From: an uncultured Paracoccaceae bacterium
Lineage (GTDB): Bacteria > Pseudomonadota > Alphaproteobacteria > Rhodobacterales > Rhodobacteraceae
Assembly: GCA_947489325.1 (NCBI GenBank)
Contig: CANLDA010000023.1
Coordinates: forward strand, 1-45,350
DNA length: 45,350 nt
Direction: 5' to 3'
Part shown: positions 23,274-33,201 of the stretch, piece by piece
How positions within the stretch are numbered: the first letter of the stretch is position 1
How the letters are laid out: the number at the start of each line of letters is the position of its first letter
The notes under the pieces: model-generated
Told to the model about the DNA's origin: nothing
Databases searched by the model: none
Seen by the model: the letters and a program-made list of their open reading frames with translations, nothing else
Position numbers and translations under genes: made by a program

Positions 23274-24743
23274 TTATTCTTCCAGCGACAGGGCCACAAA
23301 CCGTGGATCCCCTGCGCGGCGTACAAGCAACAGAACAGATTTACGCCCTGCTTCACGCGCCTCGCTGATGCGGCTTTCCAGATCTGTGATGCTGTGCAGT
23401 TTTTGCTGGCTGGCCTCGGTGATCAGATCCCCCGCACGCACACCTTTTTCATAGGCGCGCGACGCTTCGTCAACATTGGTCACAACAAGACCTTCGGCAT
23501 CGTCATCCAGACCAAGTTGCTCACGCAACTCACCATTCAGAGGGCTAACAGTCAGCCCCAGAAGATCCTTCTCGGTGATATCATCCGATGGAGCAGGTGC
23601 CGCCGCAGGCACAGCATTTTCCGCTTCTTCGCGGCGCCCAAGTGTGATTTTTAATGTCTGCGTTTTACCATCACGCAACACTACCACACGTACAGCTTTG
23701 CCAACCTCGGTGTTGCCAACCTGACGGACAAGACCGCGTACATCGTCAACATCTTTGCCGTCAAAACTCATGATGACATCACCGGCCAGAATACCGGCCT
23801 CTTTTGCTGGCCCTTCAGGTACATCGGTCACCATGGCCCCTTTGGCCTCGTCCAGACCTTCAACAGCCTCGACAATATCTTCGGTCACATCCTGAATGCG
23901 CACGCCCAACCAGCCACGGCGCGTTTCGCCATATTCTTTTAGTTGATCCACAACCCGCGTCACAACGTTTGACGCCATCGAAAACCCAATACCGATAGAC
24001 CCACCATTGGGTGACAGGATCGCGGTGTTCACGCCCACGACCTCGGCATCCATGTTGAACAATGGCCCACCAGAGTTGCCCCGGTTAATCGCAGCATCCG
24101 TCTGAATGAAATCATCATAGCTGCCAGAGAGGGCACGATTGCGTGCAGAAACGATCCCAGCAGAGACCGAGAACCCCTGCCCCAACGGATTGCCCATTGC
24201 AACGACCCAATCCCCCACACGTGCAGTGTCACTATCACCAAAGGTCACGAAGGTCAGTGGTTCATCGCTTTCGACCTTAAGCAGGGCAATGTCTGTGTTC
24301 GGATCAGTGCCAACAACTTTTGCAGGCAGTTCTTCGCCCGAGAAAAATTCGATCAAAATTTCATCGGCACCGTCGATCACGTGGTTATTTGTCACCACGT
24401 AACCATCTTCAGAAATCACAAATCCTGACCCCAGCGCCGATGTGCGACGTGGGCGTGGGGTGCCATTTTCGCCGTTGCGTTCCTGAAATTCGCGAAAGAA
24501 ATCTTCAAATGGGCTGCCTTCGGGGACTATGCCTTGGGGGCCAGTGCGGCCTGCAACCGTGGTTGTTGTTGTGATATTGACCACCGCCGGGCTAACCTTT
24601 TCGGCCAGATCAGCAAAACTTTCGGGGCGCGCTTGCGCCACCATGGCTTGCGCCAGCAACATCAGTATCGCCAGAGCGGACAGCCACAATGCGCGTAATT
24701 GCAAAACGCCCATGCGGTCCATTGGTATGGCTCGAACTTTCAC
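23274..24743 (-). CDS. Periplasmic serine endoprotease/chaperone, DegP/DegQ (HtrA) family
   Basis: A 489-residue HtrA protease that degrades misfolded envelope proteins. An N-terminal signal sequence (hydrophobic 15-36, ending near VAQA) is followed by the trypsin-like domain with His121 (TNNHVI), Asp151 (NTDIALL) and Ser224 (RGNSGGPLF). Two PDZ domains follow, the first near 260-350 and the second near 395-485, with a Pro/Ala-rich link between them. The start is GTG with AAGGAG upstream. In relatives it follows hflK-hflC-DUF2065; here a sulfotransferase-like gene intervenes. Confidence 0.95.
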   Translation of the reverse strand: MKVRAIPMDRMGVLQLRALWLSALAILMLLAQAMVAQARPESFADLAEKVSPAVVNITTTTTVAGRTGPQGIVPEGSPFEDFFREFQERNGENGTPRPRRTSALGSGFVISEDGYVVTNNHVIDGADEILIEFFSGEELPAKVVGTDPNTDIALLKVESDEPLTFVTFGDSDTARVGDWVVAMGNPLGQGFSVSAGIVSARNRALSGSYDDFIQTDAAINRGNSGGPLFNMDAEVVGVNTAILSPNGGSIGIGFSMASNVVTRVVDQLKEYGETRRGWLGVRIQDVTEDIVEAVEGLDEAKGAMVTDVPEGPAKEAGILAGDVIMSFDGKDVDDVRGLVRQVGNTEVGKAVRVVVLRDGKTQTLKITLGRREEAENAVPAAAPAPSDDITEKDLLGLTVSPLNGELREQLGLDDDAEGLVVTNVDEASRAYEKGVRAGDLITEASQQKLHSITDLESRISEAREAGRKSVLLLVRRAGDPRFVALSLEE

Positions 24744-24814
24744 TCGGGTATCTCCTTCAAATCGAAACCTGTATGGATCCAGTCCCGTGGATCCGGTTGC
24801 TGCCTTGTGACCTA

Positions 24815-24842
24815 TAGATAGGATGCATGAAACACATCACAA
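24815..24842 (-). promoter_or_regulatory. Candidate promoter of the HtrA protease gene
   Basis: On the minus strand TTGTGA (24842-24837), 16 bases, TATCTA (24820-24815), about 70 bases before the GTG start. Two GGATCC palindromes lie in the leader (near 24,775 and 24,790). The match is to a housekeeping sigma factor; no clear heat-shock promoter is seen. Confidence 0.4.
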
Positions 24843-24889
24843 CGTCCCAAATCAATTTTCACCTCTTTATGATGAGATGTTTCAGATGG

Positions 24890-25642
24890 TTAACAAAGCG
24901 CAAATGCAGCGAGCTTATCATAAAAACCTTGGTGATGAGCCAATTCCAGCCGAAACCTTGGATGCTCTGCACAAAGCGTCTCAAACCCTTGCTCTTGTTT
25001 GGCAATTTCCGCATCACTCACGGGTTTGATTCCTGTGGCTTTGCTGACTTTTCCATGCCATGCGCCAACTTGCTCCCAATCATCGGGCACTTCGCGGGAC
25101 CAATCAAACGCTTGCGGGGCATACGGCAGATCAATGGCCTGCCAGAATGCACCAATCACTTGTTCGGGAGCGCGTCGGATGTCCTCGGATCGCAAAACAA
25201 TCGGATTGTGCCCCTCAGCACGCAGCCCGTCAAAATGTAACCACTGCGCCTCAAGTCCGATTTCTTCACGCGTCACATCAAGGTCGAGCTTGCTGTAACT
25301 GAGAATAGCCGCGCGGGGATCTCGGATCAAAAAGGCATGTGTGACGCACTCGCAAAACGTCTCATCCCCTAGGATATGAGGCATGACATAATAGCTCATG
25401 TCCTTAAAGAACACCGGACCCACCTCTGCACGGTGCAACAGGCTGTCGCGGATATCCGCATAGGATCGGGGATGGCTGGGATCGACATCAAAATGCGGCA
25501 TATTGCTCACATTTCGATGCACGTAATAATCATACATGAACGGCTCATGCGCACAATCCAGATCACCACGTTCACGGTGAATACGCTCTATGGCGGTTGA
25601 GGTGGATCGGGGATGAGACCAAAGGGCGATGATTTTATGCAT
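24890..25642 (-). CDS. Sulfotransferase-like protein
   Basis: About 250 residues. The N-terminal ALWSHPRSTSTAIERI fits the 5'-phosphosulfate-binding loop of PAPS-dependent sulfotransferases and THAFLIRDPRAAILSYSKL fits the 3'-phosphate-binding strand and helix of the same fold. No membrane span is seen, so it is probably cytosolic. Acceptor unknown. The start is ATG 25642 or TTG 25654; neither has a strong ribosome site. It lies 19 bases or so after the DUF2065 gene, between this and the HtrA gene. Confidence 0.75.
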   Translation of the reverse strand: MHKIIALWSHPRSTSTAIERIHRERGDLDCAHEPFMYDYYVHRNVSNMPHFDVDPSHPRSYADIRDSLLHRAEVGPVFFKDMSYYVMPHILGDETFCECVTHAFLIRDPRAAILSYSKLDLDVTREEIGLEAQWLHFDGLRAEGHNPIVLRSEDIRRAPEQVIGAFWQAIDLPYAPQAFDWSREVPDDWEQVGAWHGKVSKATGIKPVSDAEIAKQEQGFETLCAEHPRFRLELAHHQGFYDKLAAFALC

Positions 25643-25673
25643 AGGCACAGTCAACTCTGTGTCCGCTGCGCCG

Positions 25674-25871
25674 TCAAGCGCCCAGTGTCTTGGCCATCCA
25701 CAAGATCACCAATCCAAGAACCATGGCCATCAGGCCCATCATGCGGCGTTGATCTTCTGACAAAGATTGTAAGGCTGCGAGCAATGTCTCAATAAGCGAA
25801 GGGGCCAGTGCATAGACCAGCCCCTCCACAATTAATACAAGCCCAAGGGCAAGAAGCGCTGTCGCGATCAT
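25674..25871 (-). CDS. Small inner-membrane protein, DUF2065 family
   Basis: A 65-residue protein with two hydrophobic helices (about 3-24 and 45-62) joined by a polar loop SLSEDQRRMMG, the pattern of DUF2065 (YjeT-like) proteins. ATGA overlaps the hflC stop, so it is translationally coupled to hflC. The function of the family is not known, though its repeated position after hflC suggests a role linked to FtsH regulation; that is inference. Confidence 0.9.
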   Translation of the reverse strand: MIATALLALGLVLIVEGLVYALAPSLIETLLAALQSLSEDQRRMMGLMAMVLGLVILWMAKTLGA

Positions 25872-26740
25872 TCAGCGCCAAGATCTGATTTGAGGTAATC
25901 AAAGAACTCGCTGTCCGGTGACATCACCATGGTCGAGTTATCGGCCTTCAATGCGTTTTGGTAAGCCGCCAGCGAACGATAAAATTCGAAGAACTCAACA
26001 TCTGATCCATATGCCTCAGCAAAGATGGCGTTGCGCTCAGCGTCTGCTTCACCGCGAATGATCTCAGACTGACGTATGGCGTCAGACACCAATTCCACCA
26101 CAGTCCGATCTGCCTGCGCACGAATACGTTGCGCCGCCTCTTTACCACGTGCTCGTTCGTCGGTTGCTTCACGCTCACGCTCTGCGCGCATCCGAGCAAA
26201 GGTTGCATCAAGGTTTTCGCGCGGCAAATCAGTGCGTTTGAGACGCACATCGACGATTTCAATACCAAGACCACGGGCCTCTGAAATGGCACCATTCCGG
26301 ATACGTAACATCAGTGTCGCACGGTCTGAACTTAGGATATCATTGGAACTAACAGACCCCAGAACCTCACGCGTTTCAGACCGCAGGATTGAATCCAAAC
26401 GACGTGCAGCTGACGCTTCGCCGCCTGTACCGACTGCTTGGCGGAATTGATTCACATCAACAATACGATAACGAGCAAAGGCATCAACCACGAGACGGCG
26501 ATCATCCAATGGCGTCACTTCCAGAGGGTCAACATCACGGCTAAGGATGCGGTCATCATAGGTAACGACTTCTTGGATCAACGGAATTTTAAACGCCAGA
26601 CCGGGTTCTTCTTTAATTGCGACAACGCGGCCAAATTGCAGAACCAGCGCTTTTTCGCGTTCGTCCACAATAAAGACAGACGACAGCCCCACAATGGCCA
26701 AGACCACCAGAGCGAACAGGAAATAAATTGGCTTACCCAT
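25868..26740 (-). CDS. hflC: FtsH regulator HflC (SPFH/band 7 protein)
   Basis: A 290-residue membrane protein. An N-terminal anchor (about 5-24) precedes a periplasmic SPFH domain that includes VVDAFARYRIVDVNQFRQAV, followed by a coiled-coil (about 170-230) rich in Arg, Glu and Ala. With HflK it forms a large complex around the FtsH protease and modulates membrane-protein degradation. ATG overlaps the hflK stop by one base. Confidence 0.97.
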   Translation of the reverse strand: MGKPIYFLFALVVLAIVGLSSVFIVDEREKALVLQFGRVVAIKEEPGLAFKIPLIQEVVTYDDRILSRDVDPLEVTPLDDRRLVVDAFARYRIVDVNQFRQAVGTGGEASAARRLDSILRSETREVLGSVSSNDILSSDRATLMLRIRNGAISEARGLGIEIVDVRLKRTDLPRENLDATFARMRAEREREATDERARGKEAAQRIRAQADRTVVELVSDAIRQSEIIRGEADAERNAIFAEAYGSDVEFFEFYRSLAAYQNALKADNSTMVMSPDSEFFDYLKSDLGAE

Positions 26741-27867
26741 CAGTTTTTCCCCTTGTTCAGTTCAGTCAATGGCAAATATGGCACGACGCCCTGACCACCT
26801 GATTGCTCGTCGATAATGACTTTGTTCACACGACCCAGCACTTCTTCCATCGTTTCCAGATAAAGACGTTTGCGCGTGACTTCAGGGGCTTTACGATATT
26901 CTGCAAGAACTGCCATAAAGCGGCTTGCTTCACCCTGTGCGCCATTCACGACCTGAGCACGATAACCTTCCGCCTCTTCCAGAACCTGCGCGGCCTCACC
27001 TCGGGCACCCGCAAGTACTTGGTTGGCATAGGCATCAGCTTGTTTCTGCGTACGGTCACGTTCTTGTTCGGCAGCTTGAACGTCACGGAAAGCATCAATT
27101 ACGTTTTGTGGTGGATCCGCCTTATCAAAGTTCACACGCACGATATTCACACCGGCGTCGTAGCTATCCAATGTAGATTGGATCAAATCTTTAAGACGAT
27201 CTGCGATGGACGCACGATCCCGGTTCAAGATCGGGGCCAAATCAGATTGCGCAATGATCTCGCGCATCGCTGATTCAGACACTGCGCGAATGGTCAGCTG
27301 CGCATCACGCAAATTGAACAGGAATTCTGCAGGATCAGAAATGTTCCACACCACCTGAAAATCGATGTCGACAATGTTTTCGTCGCCCGTCAACATCAAG
27401 CCAGCTTCGCCGCCCTGAATACCAACTCCGATGTCTTCAGATTGTTCGCGCTTTACAGGAATAACTTCGGCAGTGACCAAAGGCCAAGGTGCAAAGTTCA
27501 AGCCCGGATTTCCAGTCGACGAATATTCACCCAAGAACAACTCAACGGACTGCTCTTCGGGTTTGACTGTATAAAACGATGCCATACCCCACAAAACAAC
27601 AGCAGCCAAAAGACCCAAACCAATGGTGCCTTTGGTGAAAGCTGGGCCGCCGGAGCCGCCGCGACCACCGCCGCCTGTGCGCCCATTGTCGCCGCCGCGC
27701 CCGCCCATAAGCACACGCAATTGATCTTGACCTTTTTTCATTAGGTCGTCGATATCAGGGATCTGAGGGCCATCATCATCGGGACGCTTACCGCCACCGT
27801 TTTGGCCGCGATTACCGCCGCCTTGATTGCCGCCCCCTCCCCAGGGGCCGCCGTTATTTCCGGACAT
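26740..27867 (-). CDS. hflK: FtsH regulator HflK (SPFH/band 7 protein)
   Basis: A 375-residue partner of HflC. The first 75 or so residues are cytosolic, Gly/Asn/Asp-rich and low in complexity, as usual for HflK; a membrane helix (near 80-98, LGLLAAVVLWGMASFYTV) follows, then the SPFH domain with DIDFQVVWNISDPAEFLFNL and a coiled-coil. AAAGGA precedes the ATG by 8 bases. It heads the hflK-hflC-DUF2065 unit. Confidence 0.97.
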   Translation of the reverse strand: MSGNNGGPWGGGGNQGGGNRGQNGGGKRPDDDGPQIPDIDDLMKKGQDQLRVLMGGRGGDNGRTGGGGRGGSGGPAFTKGTIGLGLLAAVVLWGMASFYTVKPEEQSVELFLGEYSSTGNPGLNFAPWPLVTAEVIPVKREQSEDIGVGIQGGEAGLMLTGDENIVDIDFQVVWNISDPAEFLFNLRDAQLTIRAVSESAMREIIAQSDLAPILNRDRASIADRLKDLIQSTLDSYDAGVNIVRVNFDKADPPQNVIDAFRDVQAAEQERDRTQKQADAYANQVLAGARGEAAQVLEEAEGYRAQVVNGAQGEASRFMAVLAEYRKAPEVTRKRLYLETMEEVLGRVNKVIIDEQSGGQGVVPYLPLTELNKGKN

Positions 27868-27944
27868 GAAGGTTTATCCTTTTCTCATATGCAGTTTGCG
27901 CACCATACTACCTTGTGCAGCGCGCAAAGAAAATCAACCCGTTC

Positions 27945-29300
27945 TTAGCTTGTGCGTGTCGGGCTTTTCATCGTTACTAGCTCTTCGGACATGGTGGGAT
28001 GAACCGCCACAGTCCGATCGAAATCTTCCTTGGTTGCGCCCATTTTGACAGCAATACCTGCCAATTGGATCATCTCGCCAGCACCCGGTGCCACGATGTG
28101 ACAGCCCAATACCTTGCGGGTTGCTTGACTGATTACCAGCTTCATCAACACGCGCTCGCTTCGCCCAGCAAAAGACTGTTGCATGGGCTTAAAGCTGGCT
28201 GAGTATACCTCAATTGGCTCTTGTGCGCGCGCATCTTCTTCGCTTAGGCCCACGGTGCCCATTTCGGGCTGTGTAAAGATCGCGGTTGGGATCAACTCGT
28301 GGTCAGGTTTGGTTGGGTTGCCTTTGAACACGGTTTCCACAAAGGCCATGCCCTCACGAATGGCAACTGGTGTCAGGTTTACGCGGTCGGTGATATCGCC
28401 CACGGCGAAAATTGATGGCACAGCCGTTTGACCATAATCATCCACTTGAACCTCGCCTTTGCGGCCCAGTTTCACGCCCACCTCTTCGAGGCCCAATGAA
28501 TCAGAATTGGGAACACGGCCAGTCGCAAACATCACCTGATCAAACAGGTGCTCCTTGCCATGGGTATCCAAAACACGGATTTGGTCACCTGCGTTGGTCA
28601 TCTCGACAACATTGGTGCCTAATTGCAGATCGATACCCTTGGCAATCATTTCATCAGCCACAAGCGTGCGTGCCTCATTATCAAAGCCACGCAGGATTTG
28701 CTCACCACGATAGAATTGCGTAGTTTTTACGCCCATGCCGTTCATGATCCCGGCAAATTCACTGGCAATATACCCGCCACCGACGATCAGAATAGTCTCT
28801 GGTAATTTATCCAGATGAAAAATTTCGTTGCTGGTGATTGCCAGTTCTTCTCCCGGAATGCCGGGTTTGACCGGGCGGCCACCTGCGGCCAACAAGATAT
28901 GTTTAGCTGTTTTGCGCGTGCCATCAGACAGCTCAACCGTATGGGCATCCACCACAGTTGCGCGATGATCAAAGCTTTCGACACCGTTATTTTTCAGAAT
29001 GCCGCGATAGATATTTTCAAGACGGTCCAGTTCTGCATACATTTTGGTGCGGAAATTATCCCAGCTGAACGCACCGGGCTGAATATCCCATCCATAGGCC
29101 TGTGCATCTGACACCATGCTGGAATATTCGCTGGCAAACACCATCAATTTTTTGGGCACACAGCCACGAATGACACAGGTTCCGCCATAGCGGTCCTCTT
29201 CGGCCAATGCGACCTTCACGCCTTCTTGTGCCGCCACACGCGCAGCTCTTACTCCACCGGAACCGCCGCCGATGACAAACAAATCATAGTCAAAACTCAT
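27945..29300 (-). CDS. gor: Glutathione-disulfide reductase
   Basis: A 451-residue flavoenzyme that reduces GSSG with NADPH. The FAD loop is VIGGGSGGVRAAR (residues 9-21), the redox disulfide Cys42/Cys47 is in GGTCVIRGCVPKK, the NADPH-binding loop is IVGGGYIASEFAG (near 172) and the active-site base is His434 in the C-terminal HPT. It lies 9 bases after rpiA, so the two are probably cotranscribed; both serve redox/NADPH metabolism. Confidence 0.95.
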   Translation of the reverse strand: MSFDYDLFVIGGGSGGVRAARVAAQEGVKVALAEEDRYGGTCVIRGCVPKKLMVFASEYSSMVSDAQAYGWDIQPGAFSWDNFRTKMYAELDRLENIYRGILKNNGVESFDHRATVVDAHTVELSDGTRKTAKHILLAAGGRPVKPGIPGEELAITSNEIFHLDKLPETILIVGGGYIASEFAGIMNGMGVKTTQFYRGEQILRGFDNEARTLVADEMIAKGIDLQLGTNVVEMTNAGDQIRVLDTHGKEHLFDQVMFATGRVPNSDSLGLEEVGVKLGRKGEVQVDDYGQTAVPSIFAVGDITDRVNLTPVAIREGMAFVETVFKGNPTKPDHELIPTAIFTQPEMGTVGLSEEDARAQEPIEVYSASFKPMQQSFAGRSERVLMKLVISQATRKVLGCHIVAPGAGEMIQLAGIAVKMGATKEDFDRTVAVHPTMSEELVTMKSPTRTS

Positions 29301-29309
29301 GTCGCTTCC

Positions 29310-30098
29310 TTAGTCCGCAAGGTCGGTAAACAGATTATCAGTTTCCACGAAATCAAGACGACTCTCCTCGACGGTGCCTTCGTTGATATCGCGCACCTCA
29401 ACCTTGCCATCCCCATATCCGATAACAACCGCATCACAGATATCTATGAACAGCCCGTTTTCAACCACCCCCGGCATTTGATTCAGCACCAAAGCCAACT
29501 GACGGGCATTTCCAATACGATTAAGATGCAAATCCAGAATGTGATTGCCTTCATCGGTCACAAACGGCGTATCGCCATTCATCCGCAAGGTAGATGTGCG
29601 CCCCAAAACATCCATGGAAATCAGTGTTTCCTCGACAAGCGCCTGTGTGGTTTGCCAGCCAAAGGGGATCACCTCAATCGGCAACGGAAACGCACCCAAG
29701 GTTTCCACCTGCTTGCCAATGTCTGCAATCACCACCATCTGGTCTGACGCCGTCGCCACGATTTTTTCCTGCAACAAGGCACCACCGCCGCCCTTGATCA
29801 GGTTCAACTCGCTGTCAAATTCGTCCGCACCGTCAATCGTGACATCCAGCCAACGTGCCTCATCTAGGCTGACAACCTGAATACCAACCTCTTTGGCAAG
29901 CTGCGCTGTGCGTGTGGAAGTGGGTACGCCTTTGATGCGCAAGCCCTCGTCGCGGACCATTTCCCCCAGACAACGCACCAGCCATGCCGCTGTGGACCCC
30001 GTGCCCAAACCAACGCGCATGCCATCTTCGACATAATCCGCGGCCCGTTTGGCAGCGACAAACTTGGCCTTATCAATAGGCGACAATTCTCCGGTCAT
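29310..30098 (-). CDS. rpiA: Ribose-5-phosphate isomerase A
   Basis: A 262-residue isomerase of ribose 5-phosphate and ribulose 5-phosphate in the pentose phosphate pathway. The phosphate loop GLGTGSTAAWLV (near residue 30), GADEFDSELNLIKGGGGALL and the catalytic Glu/Lys neighbourhood QEKIVA are present. It is the first gene of the rpiA–gor pair and is divergent from the methyltransferase remnant. Confidence 0.96.
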   Translation of the reverse strand: MTGELSPIDKAKFVAAKRAADYVEDGMRVGLGTGSTAAWLVRCLGEMVRDEGLRIKGVPTSTRTAQLAKEVGIQVVSLDEARWLDVTIDGADEFDSELNLIKGGGGALLQEKIVATASDQMVVIADIGKQVETLGAFPLPIEVIPFGWQTTQALVEETLISMDVLGRTSTLRMNGDTPFVTDEGNHILDLHLNRIGNARQLALVLNQMPGVVENGLFIDICDAVVIGYGDGKVEVRDINEGTVEESRLDFVETDNLFTDLAD

Positions 30099-30227
30099 GG
30101 CAGCGACTCCGTTTTATCTGTTGCCAAGGCTTATAGGAAAGAAGCCGCGCGGGGGCGAGGGGTGAAATAAAACAATCATGCGACACACATGTTATACTGG
30201 CTGGACACTTCGACAACAGGAGAAGAC

Positions 30228-31004
30228 ATGCTGAAGTTCGATAAGTAAACCGCCGAAGTCTTGTCAGAAGGCTACAATGGGGCGGACGCAACAGCGCGAC
30301 GCCGGGCCAACTTCAACATTTTGAAGCCAAAGCCCGGCGAAACCATCCTGGACCTTGGGTGTGGAAACGGCCTGCTCGCACTGGAACTCTCCCGCGCAGT
30401 TGGCTCCACGGGGCGCGTCTTGGGTATAGACAACAGTCAGGATATGTTAAGCGCCGCCCACAAAACGTGCCACGATCGAAGCAATGTCACGTTTAAAGAA
30501 GAAAACGCCTTCGCCCTTTCTTTGCCAAATGACAGTGTGGACAAATACGTTTCCATCCAAGTGTACGAATATTTCGATGATCTCGAAACACCTCTCAAAG
30601 AAGCACAGCGCGTCGTCAAACCAGGGGGGCGCATCGTCATAGGGGACGCCCATTGGGATATGGTCTCATGGTATAGTGACGATCCAAACCGCATGTCCCA
30701 TGTTCTAGAACTCTGGGATCATCACCTCGCTGATCGTTGCGTTCCAGCGAAACTCCCGAGCCTCATGAAAAAGATCGGCCTCGAATTCGAAACGATTTCA
30801 CCCACTGTCACGACGGACACTGATCTGCGTCCGGATGGTCTTGCAAATATGATGATGATCCTGATTCACAGCTACATTTTGTCCAATGGCATGATGCGTA
30901 AAAGTGAAATCGACGCGTGGAAAGACGAACAACTGTCGCTGGCAGCGGAGGGGCGTTTTTTCTTTGGCTACGTTCATTTTTCTTGTTCAGGCCGTGTTAG
31001 GTAG
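30228..31004 (+). pseudogene. Class I SAM-dependent methyltransferase, disrupted by a stop at codon 7
   Basis: The natural start appears to be ATG 30228: AGGAGA sits just before it, TATACT (30193-30198) is a good -10 upstream, and the first codons read MLKFDK. An in-frame TAA follows at 30246-30248, after which the frame continues (TAEVLSEGYNGADATARRRA) into an intact class I methyltransferase. SAM motif I is ILDLGCGNGLLALEL and motif II is VLGIDNSQDML; the remainder to 31004 is uninterrupted. About 247 residues could still be made from TTG 30261, 12 bases past the stop, possibly by re-initiation. Whether this is a pseudogene, an active shorter protein or a sequencing error cannot be told. 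Confidence 0.65.
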
Positions 31005-31123
31005 GCGCCTTGGTTTGTCAAAAGCCGGGTACGACACATGTCTTTATCTGTTTTTGCGTGTTTCTTATAGGAAACGTCGCTTTGAGTATGTCACCAAGCC
31101 CGCAGGTTCCCTAAATACATTCT

Positions 31124-31828
31124 ATGGAATCGCGCCTGACACTTCATTATGCCCCCGATAACGCCTCGCTGATCGTGCGACTGGTGATGGAGGAGCTTGA
31201 CCAGTCCTATCAGACGGTGCTGGTGGATCGCACCATTCAGGAACAGAAATCGCCAGAGTATCTATCTATCAATCCGGCTGGCCTGATTCCTGCATTGGAA
31301 ACACCTGATGGGGTGATTTTTGAAACCGGAGCGATTTTATTGTGGCTTGCAGATCGGCATGGCCGCATGGCCCCTTCCCCGGAAAGCCCGGAACGCGCTG
31401 CTTTCCTCAAATGGCTGTTTTATACGTCCAACACGCTGCACACCAATCTGCGCATGTCGTTTTATCCCGAACAATACGTCGGCAGCCAACCCGCCCCTCA
31501 GACCGCCTTGCGTCGCAAAGTGCGTGAAAACCTAAAGCAATGCCTGCGCCTGCTGGAAGGCACCGCCGCCTTGCGCCCGGATTGGTTTAACGGCGAGACC
31601 GTTTCCATCCTTGATATATATGTGGCCTGCTGCCTGCGTTGGATGGGTATCTATCCCGTGCAAGATACCCACTGGTTTGACCTCTCTCGCTTGCCCGCTC
31701 TTAAGGCAATGGTCACGAGACTGGAAAGCCGTGATAGTGTAAAGTCAGCCCAACAAGCCGAAGGCCTTGGTCCAACCCCGTTTAGCGCCCCCAGTTTTCC
31801 AACACCTCCTGAAGGATCTGCAATCTGA
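31124..31828 (+). CDS. Glutathione S-transferase family protein
   Basis: A 234-residue protein with a thioredoxin-like N-terminal domain (LTLHYAPDNASLIVRLVMEE, then NPAGLIPALETPDG with the cis-Pro and FETGAILLWLADRHG) and an all-helical C-terminal domain. The usual catalytic Ser/Cys/Tyr position is not obvious (APDNAS). Substrate unknown. No ribosome site is seen at ATG 31124, and TAAATA ends 6 bases before it. The stop overlaps the sdaA start (TGATG), so the two are coupled. Confidence 0.85.
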   Translation: MESRLTLHYAPDNASLIVRLVMEELDQSYQTVLVDRTIQEQKSPEYLSINPAGLIPALETPDGVIFETGAILLWLADRHGRMAPSPESPERAAFLKWLFYTSNTLHTNLRMSFYPEQYVGSQPAPQTALRRKVRENLKQCLRLLEGTAALRPDWFNGETVSILDIYVACCLRWMGIYPVQDTHWFDLSRLPALKAMVTRLESRDSVKSAQQAEGLGPTPFSAPSFPTPPEGSAI

Positions 31829-33201
31829 TGTTTCTCTCGGTTTTTGATATGTTCAAGGTGGGTGTTGGCCCGTCATCATCCCACACAATGGGCCCTATGG
31901 TCGCTGCCGCCCAGTTTCTGGACCTGATGCGCACAAGCCCGTTTGAGTTTCACGGCGTCAAAGGCAGCCTGCATGGCTCATTGGCCTTTACCGGCATCGG
32001 TCACGCCACTGATCGTGCCACAATCCTTGGCCTCGCCGGGTTTCTGCCTGACAGTTATGACCACGAAAAGGCAGAAACCGCACTGGAGGCCATTCACGAA
32101 ACCCATGTCGTTTCCCCCCAAGGCCTGCCTGCGTTGAATTTTAATCCAAAAGAAGATCTGCTGTTTGATTTTGGGCCCGCTCTGCCAGGTCATGCAAACG
32201 GAATGATCCTGATGGCCACCGACGCCCAAGGGGACGTCATCCTACGTGAGACATATTACTCCATCGGTGGTGGCTTCGTTGTGACCGACGCTGAACTGTC
32301 CGCTGGCAAAGCCACGGATGAGGGCGAGCCGATCCCCTACCCATTCAAATCCGCCGCAGAGATGCTGGATATGGCGGAACGCTCTGGAAAATCCATCGCC
32401 GAAATGAAACGCGCGAACGAAATCGAGCGGGGCGGCGTGGAAAACTTGACCAATGGCTGTACCCGTATCTGGGAGGTCATGAACAACTGTATTGATCGCG
32501 GACTGGCCACTGACGGCATCTTACCCGGCGGCTTGAACGTGCGCCGTCGTGCCAAATCCATTCACGAGGCTTTGTTGGCTGAACGCGGCATGAACATCAA
32601 CGCGCCTCACACAATTAATGACTGGATGAGTGCCTACGCCATGGCCGTAAACGAGGAAAACGCCGCAGGTGGCCAAGTGGTCACCGCCCCCACCAATGGG
32701 GCTGCCGGAGTTTTGCCTGCTGTGATCCGCTATTGGTTGGACCATGTTCCCGGTGCATCCAGCAGCAAAATTGAAGAATTTTTACTGACTGCCGCTGCCA
32801 TTGGCGGTTTGGTCAAATTCAACGCCTCTATCTCTGGAGCAGAGGCTGGGTGTCAGGCAGAAGTCGGCAGCGCCGCCGCCATGGCCGCAGCTGGACTGTG
32901 CGCCGTGATGGGCGGCACCGTTGAACAGGTGGAAAACGCCGCCGAGATCGCGCTTGAACATCACCTCGGCATGACATGTGATCCCGTGAAGGGTCTGGTT
33001 CAGGTGCCTTGCATCGAACGCAACGGCCTTGGCGCGATCAAAGCGGTCTCGGCGGCCTCTCTCAGCCTACGCGGCGATGGCAAACACCTCGTCCCGCTGG
33101 ATGTGGTGATTGAAACCATGCGTCAGACCGGACACGACATGCATGAGAAGTATAAAGAGACCTCACTTGGCGGTTTGGCCGTCAACGTTCCCAACTGCTG
33201 A
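31828..33201 (+). CDS. sdaA: L-serine ammonia-lyase (iron-sulfur type)
   Basis: A 457-residue single-chain enzyme converting L-serine to pyruvate and ammonia. The N-terminal beta domain begins [20 protein letters not shown], the family signature. The C-terminal alpha domain has cysteines in [14 protein letters not shown] and in [13 protein letters not shown], which ligand an oxygen-labile [4Fe-4S] cluster. Length is normal. It is coupled to the GST gene. The 111-base gap to the convergent transglycosylase gene holds a GGATTT/AAATCC hairpin (33249-33266) and an alternating CG/CA tract but no clear T-run. Confidence 0.96.
   Translation: MFLSVFDMFKVGVGPSSSHTMGPMVAAAQFLDLMRTSPFEFHGVKGSLHGSLAFTGIGHATDRATILGLAGFLPDSYDHEKAETALEAIHETHVVSPQGLPALNFNPKEDLLFDFGPALPGHANGMILMATDAQGDVILRETYYSIGGGFVVTDAELSAGKATDEGEPIPYPFKSAAEMLDMAERSGKSIAEMKRANEIERGGVENLTNGCTRIWEVMNNCIDRGLATDGILPGGLNVRRRAKSIHEALLAERGMNINAPHTINDWMSAYAMAVNEENAAGGQVVTAPTNGAAGVLPAVIRYWLDHVPGASSSKIEEFLLTAAAIGGLVKFNASISGAEAGCQAEVGSAAAMAAAGLCAVMGGTVEQVENAAEIALEHHLGMTCDPVKGLVQVPCIERNGLGAIKAVSAASLSLRGDGKHLVPLDVVIETMRQTGHDMHEKYKETSLGGLAVNVPNC

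Noticed and set aside
30246-30248. The TAA of the methyltransferase as a recoding site (selenocysteine or pyrrolysine)
   Set aside because: Those use TGA or TAG; TAA is not known for either, and no stem-loop follows.
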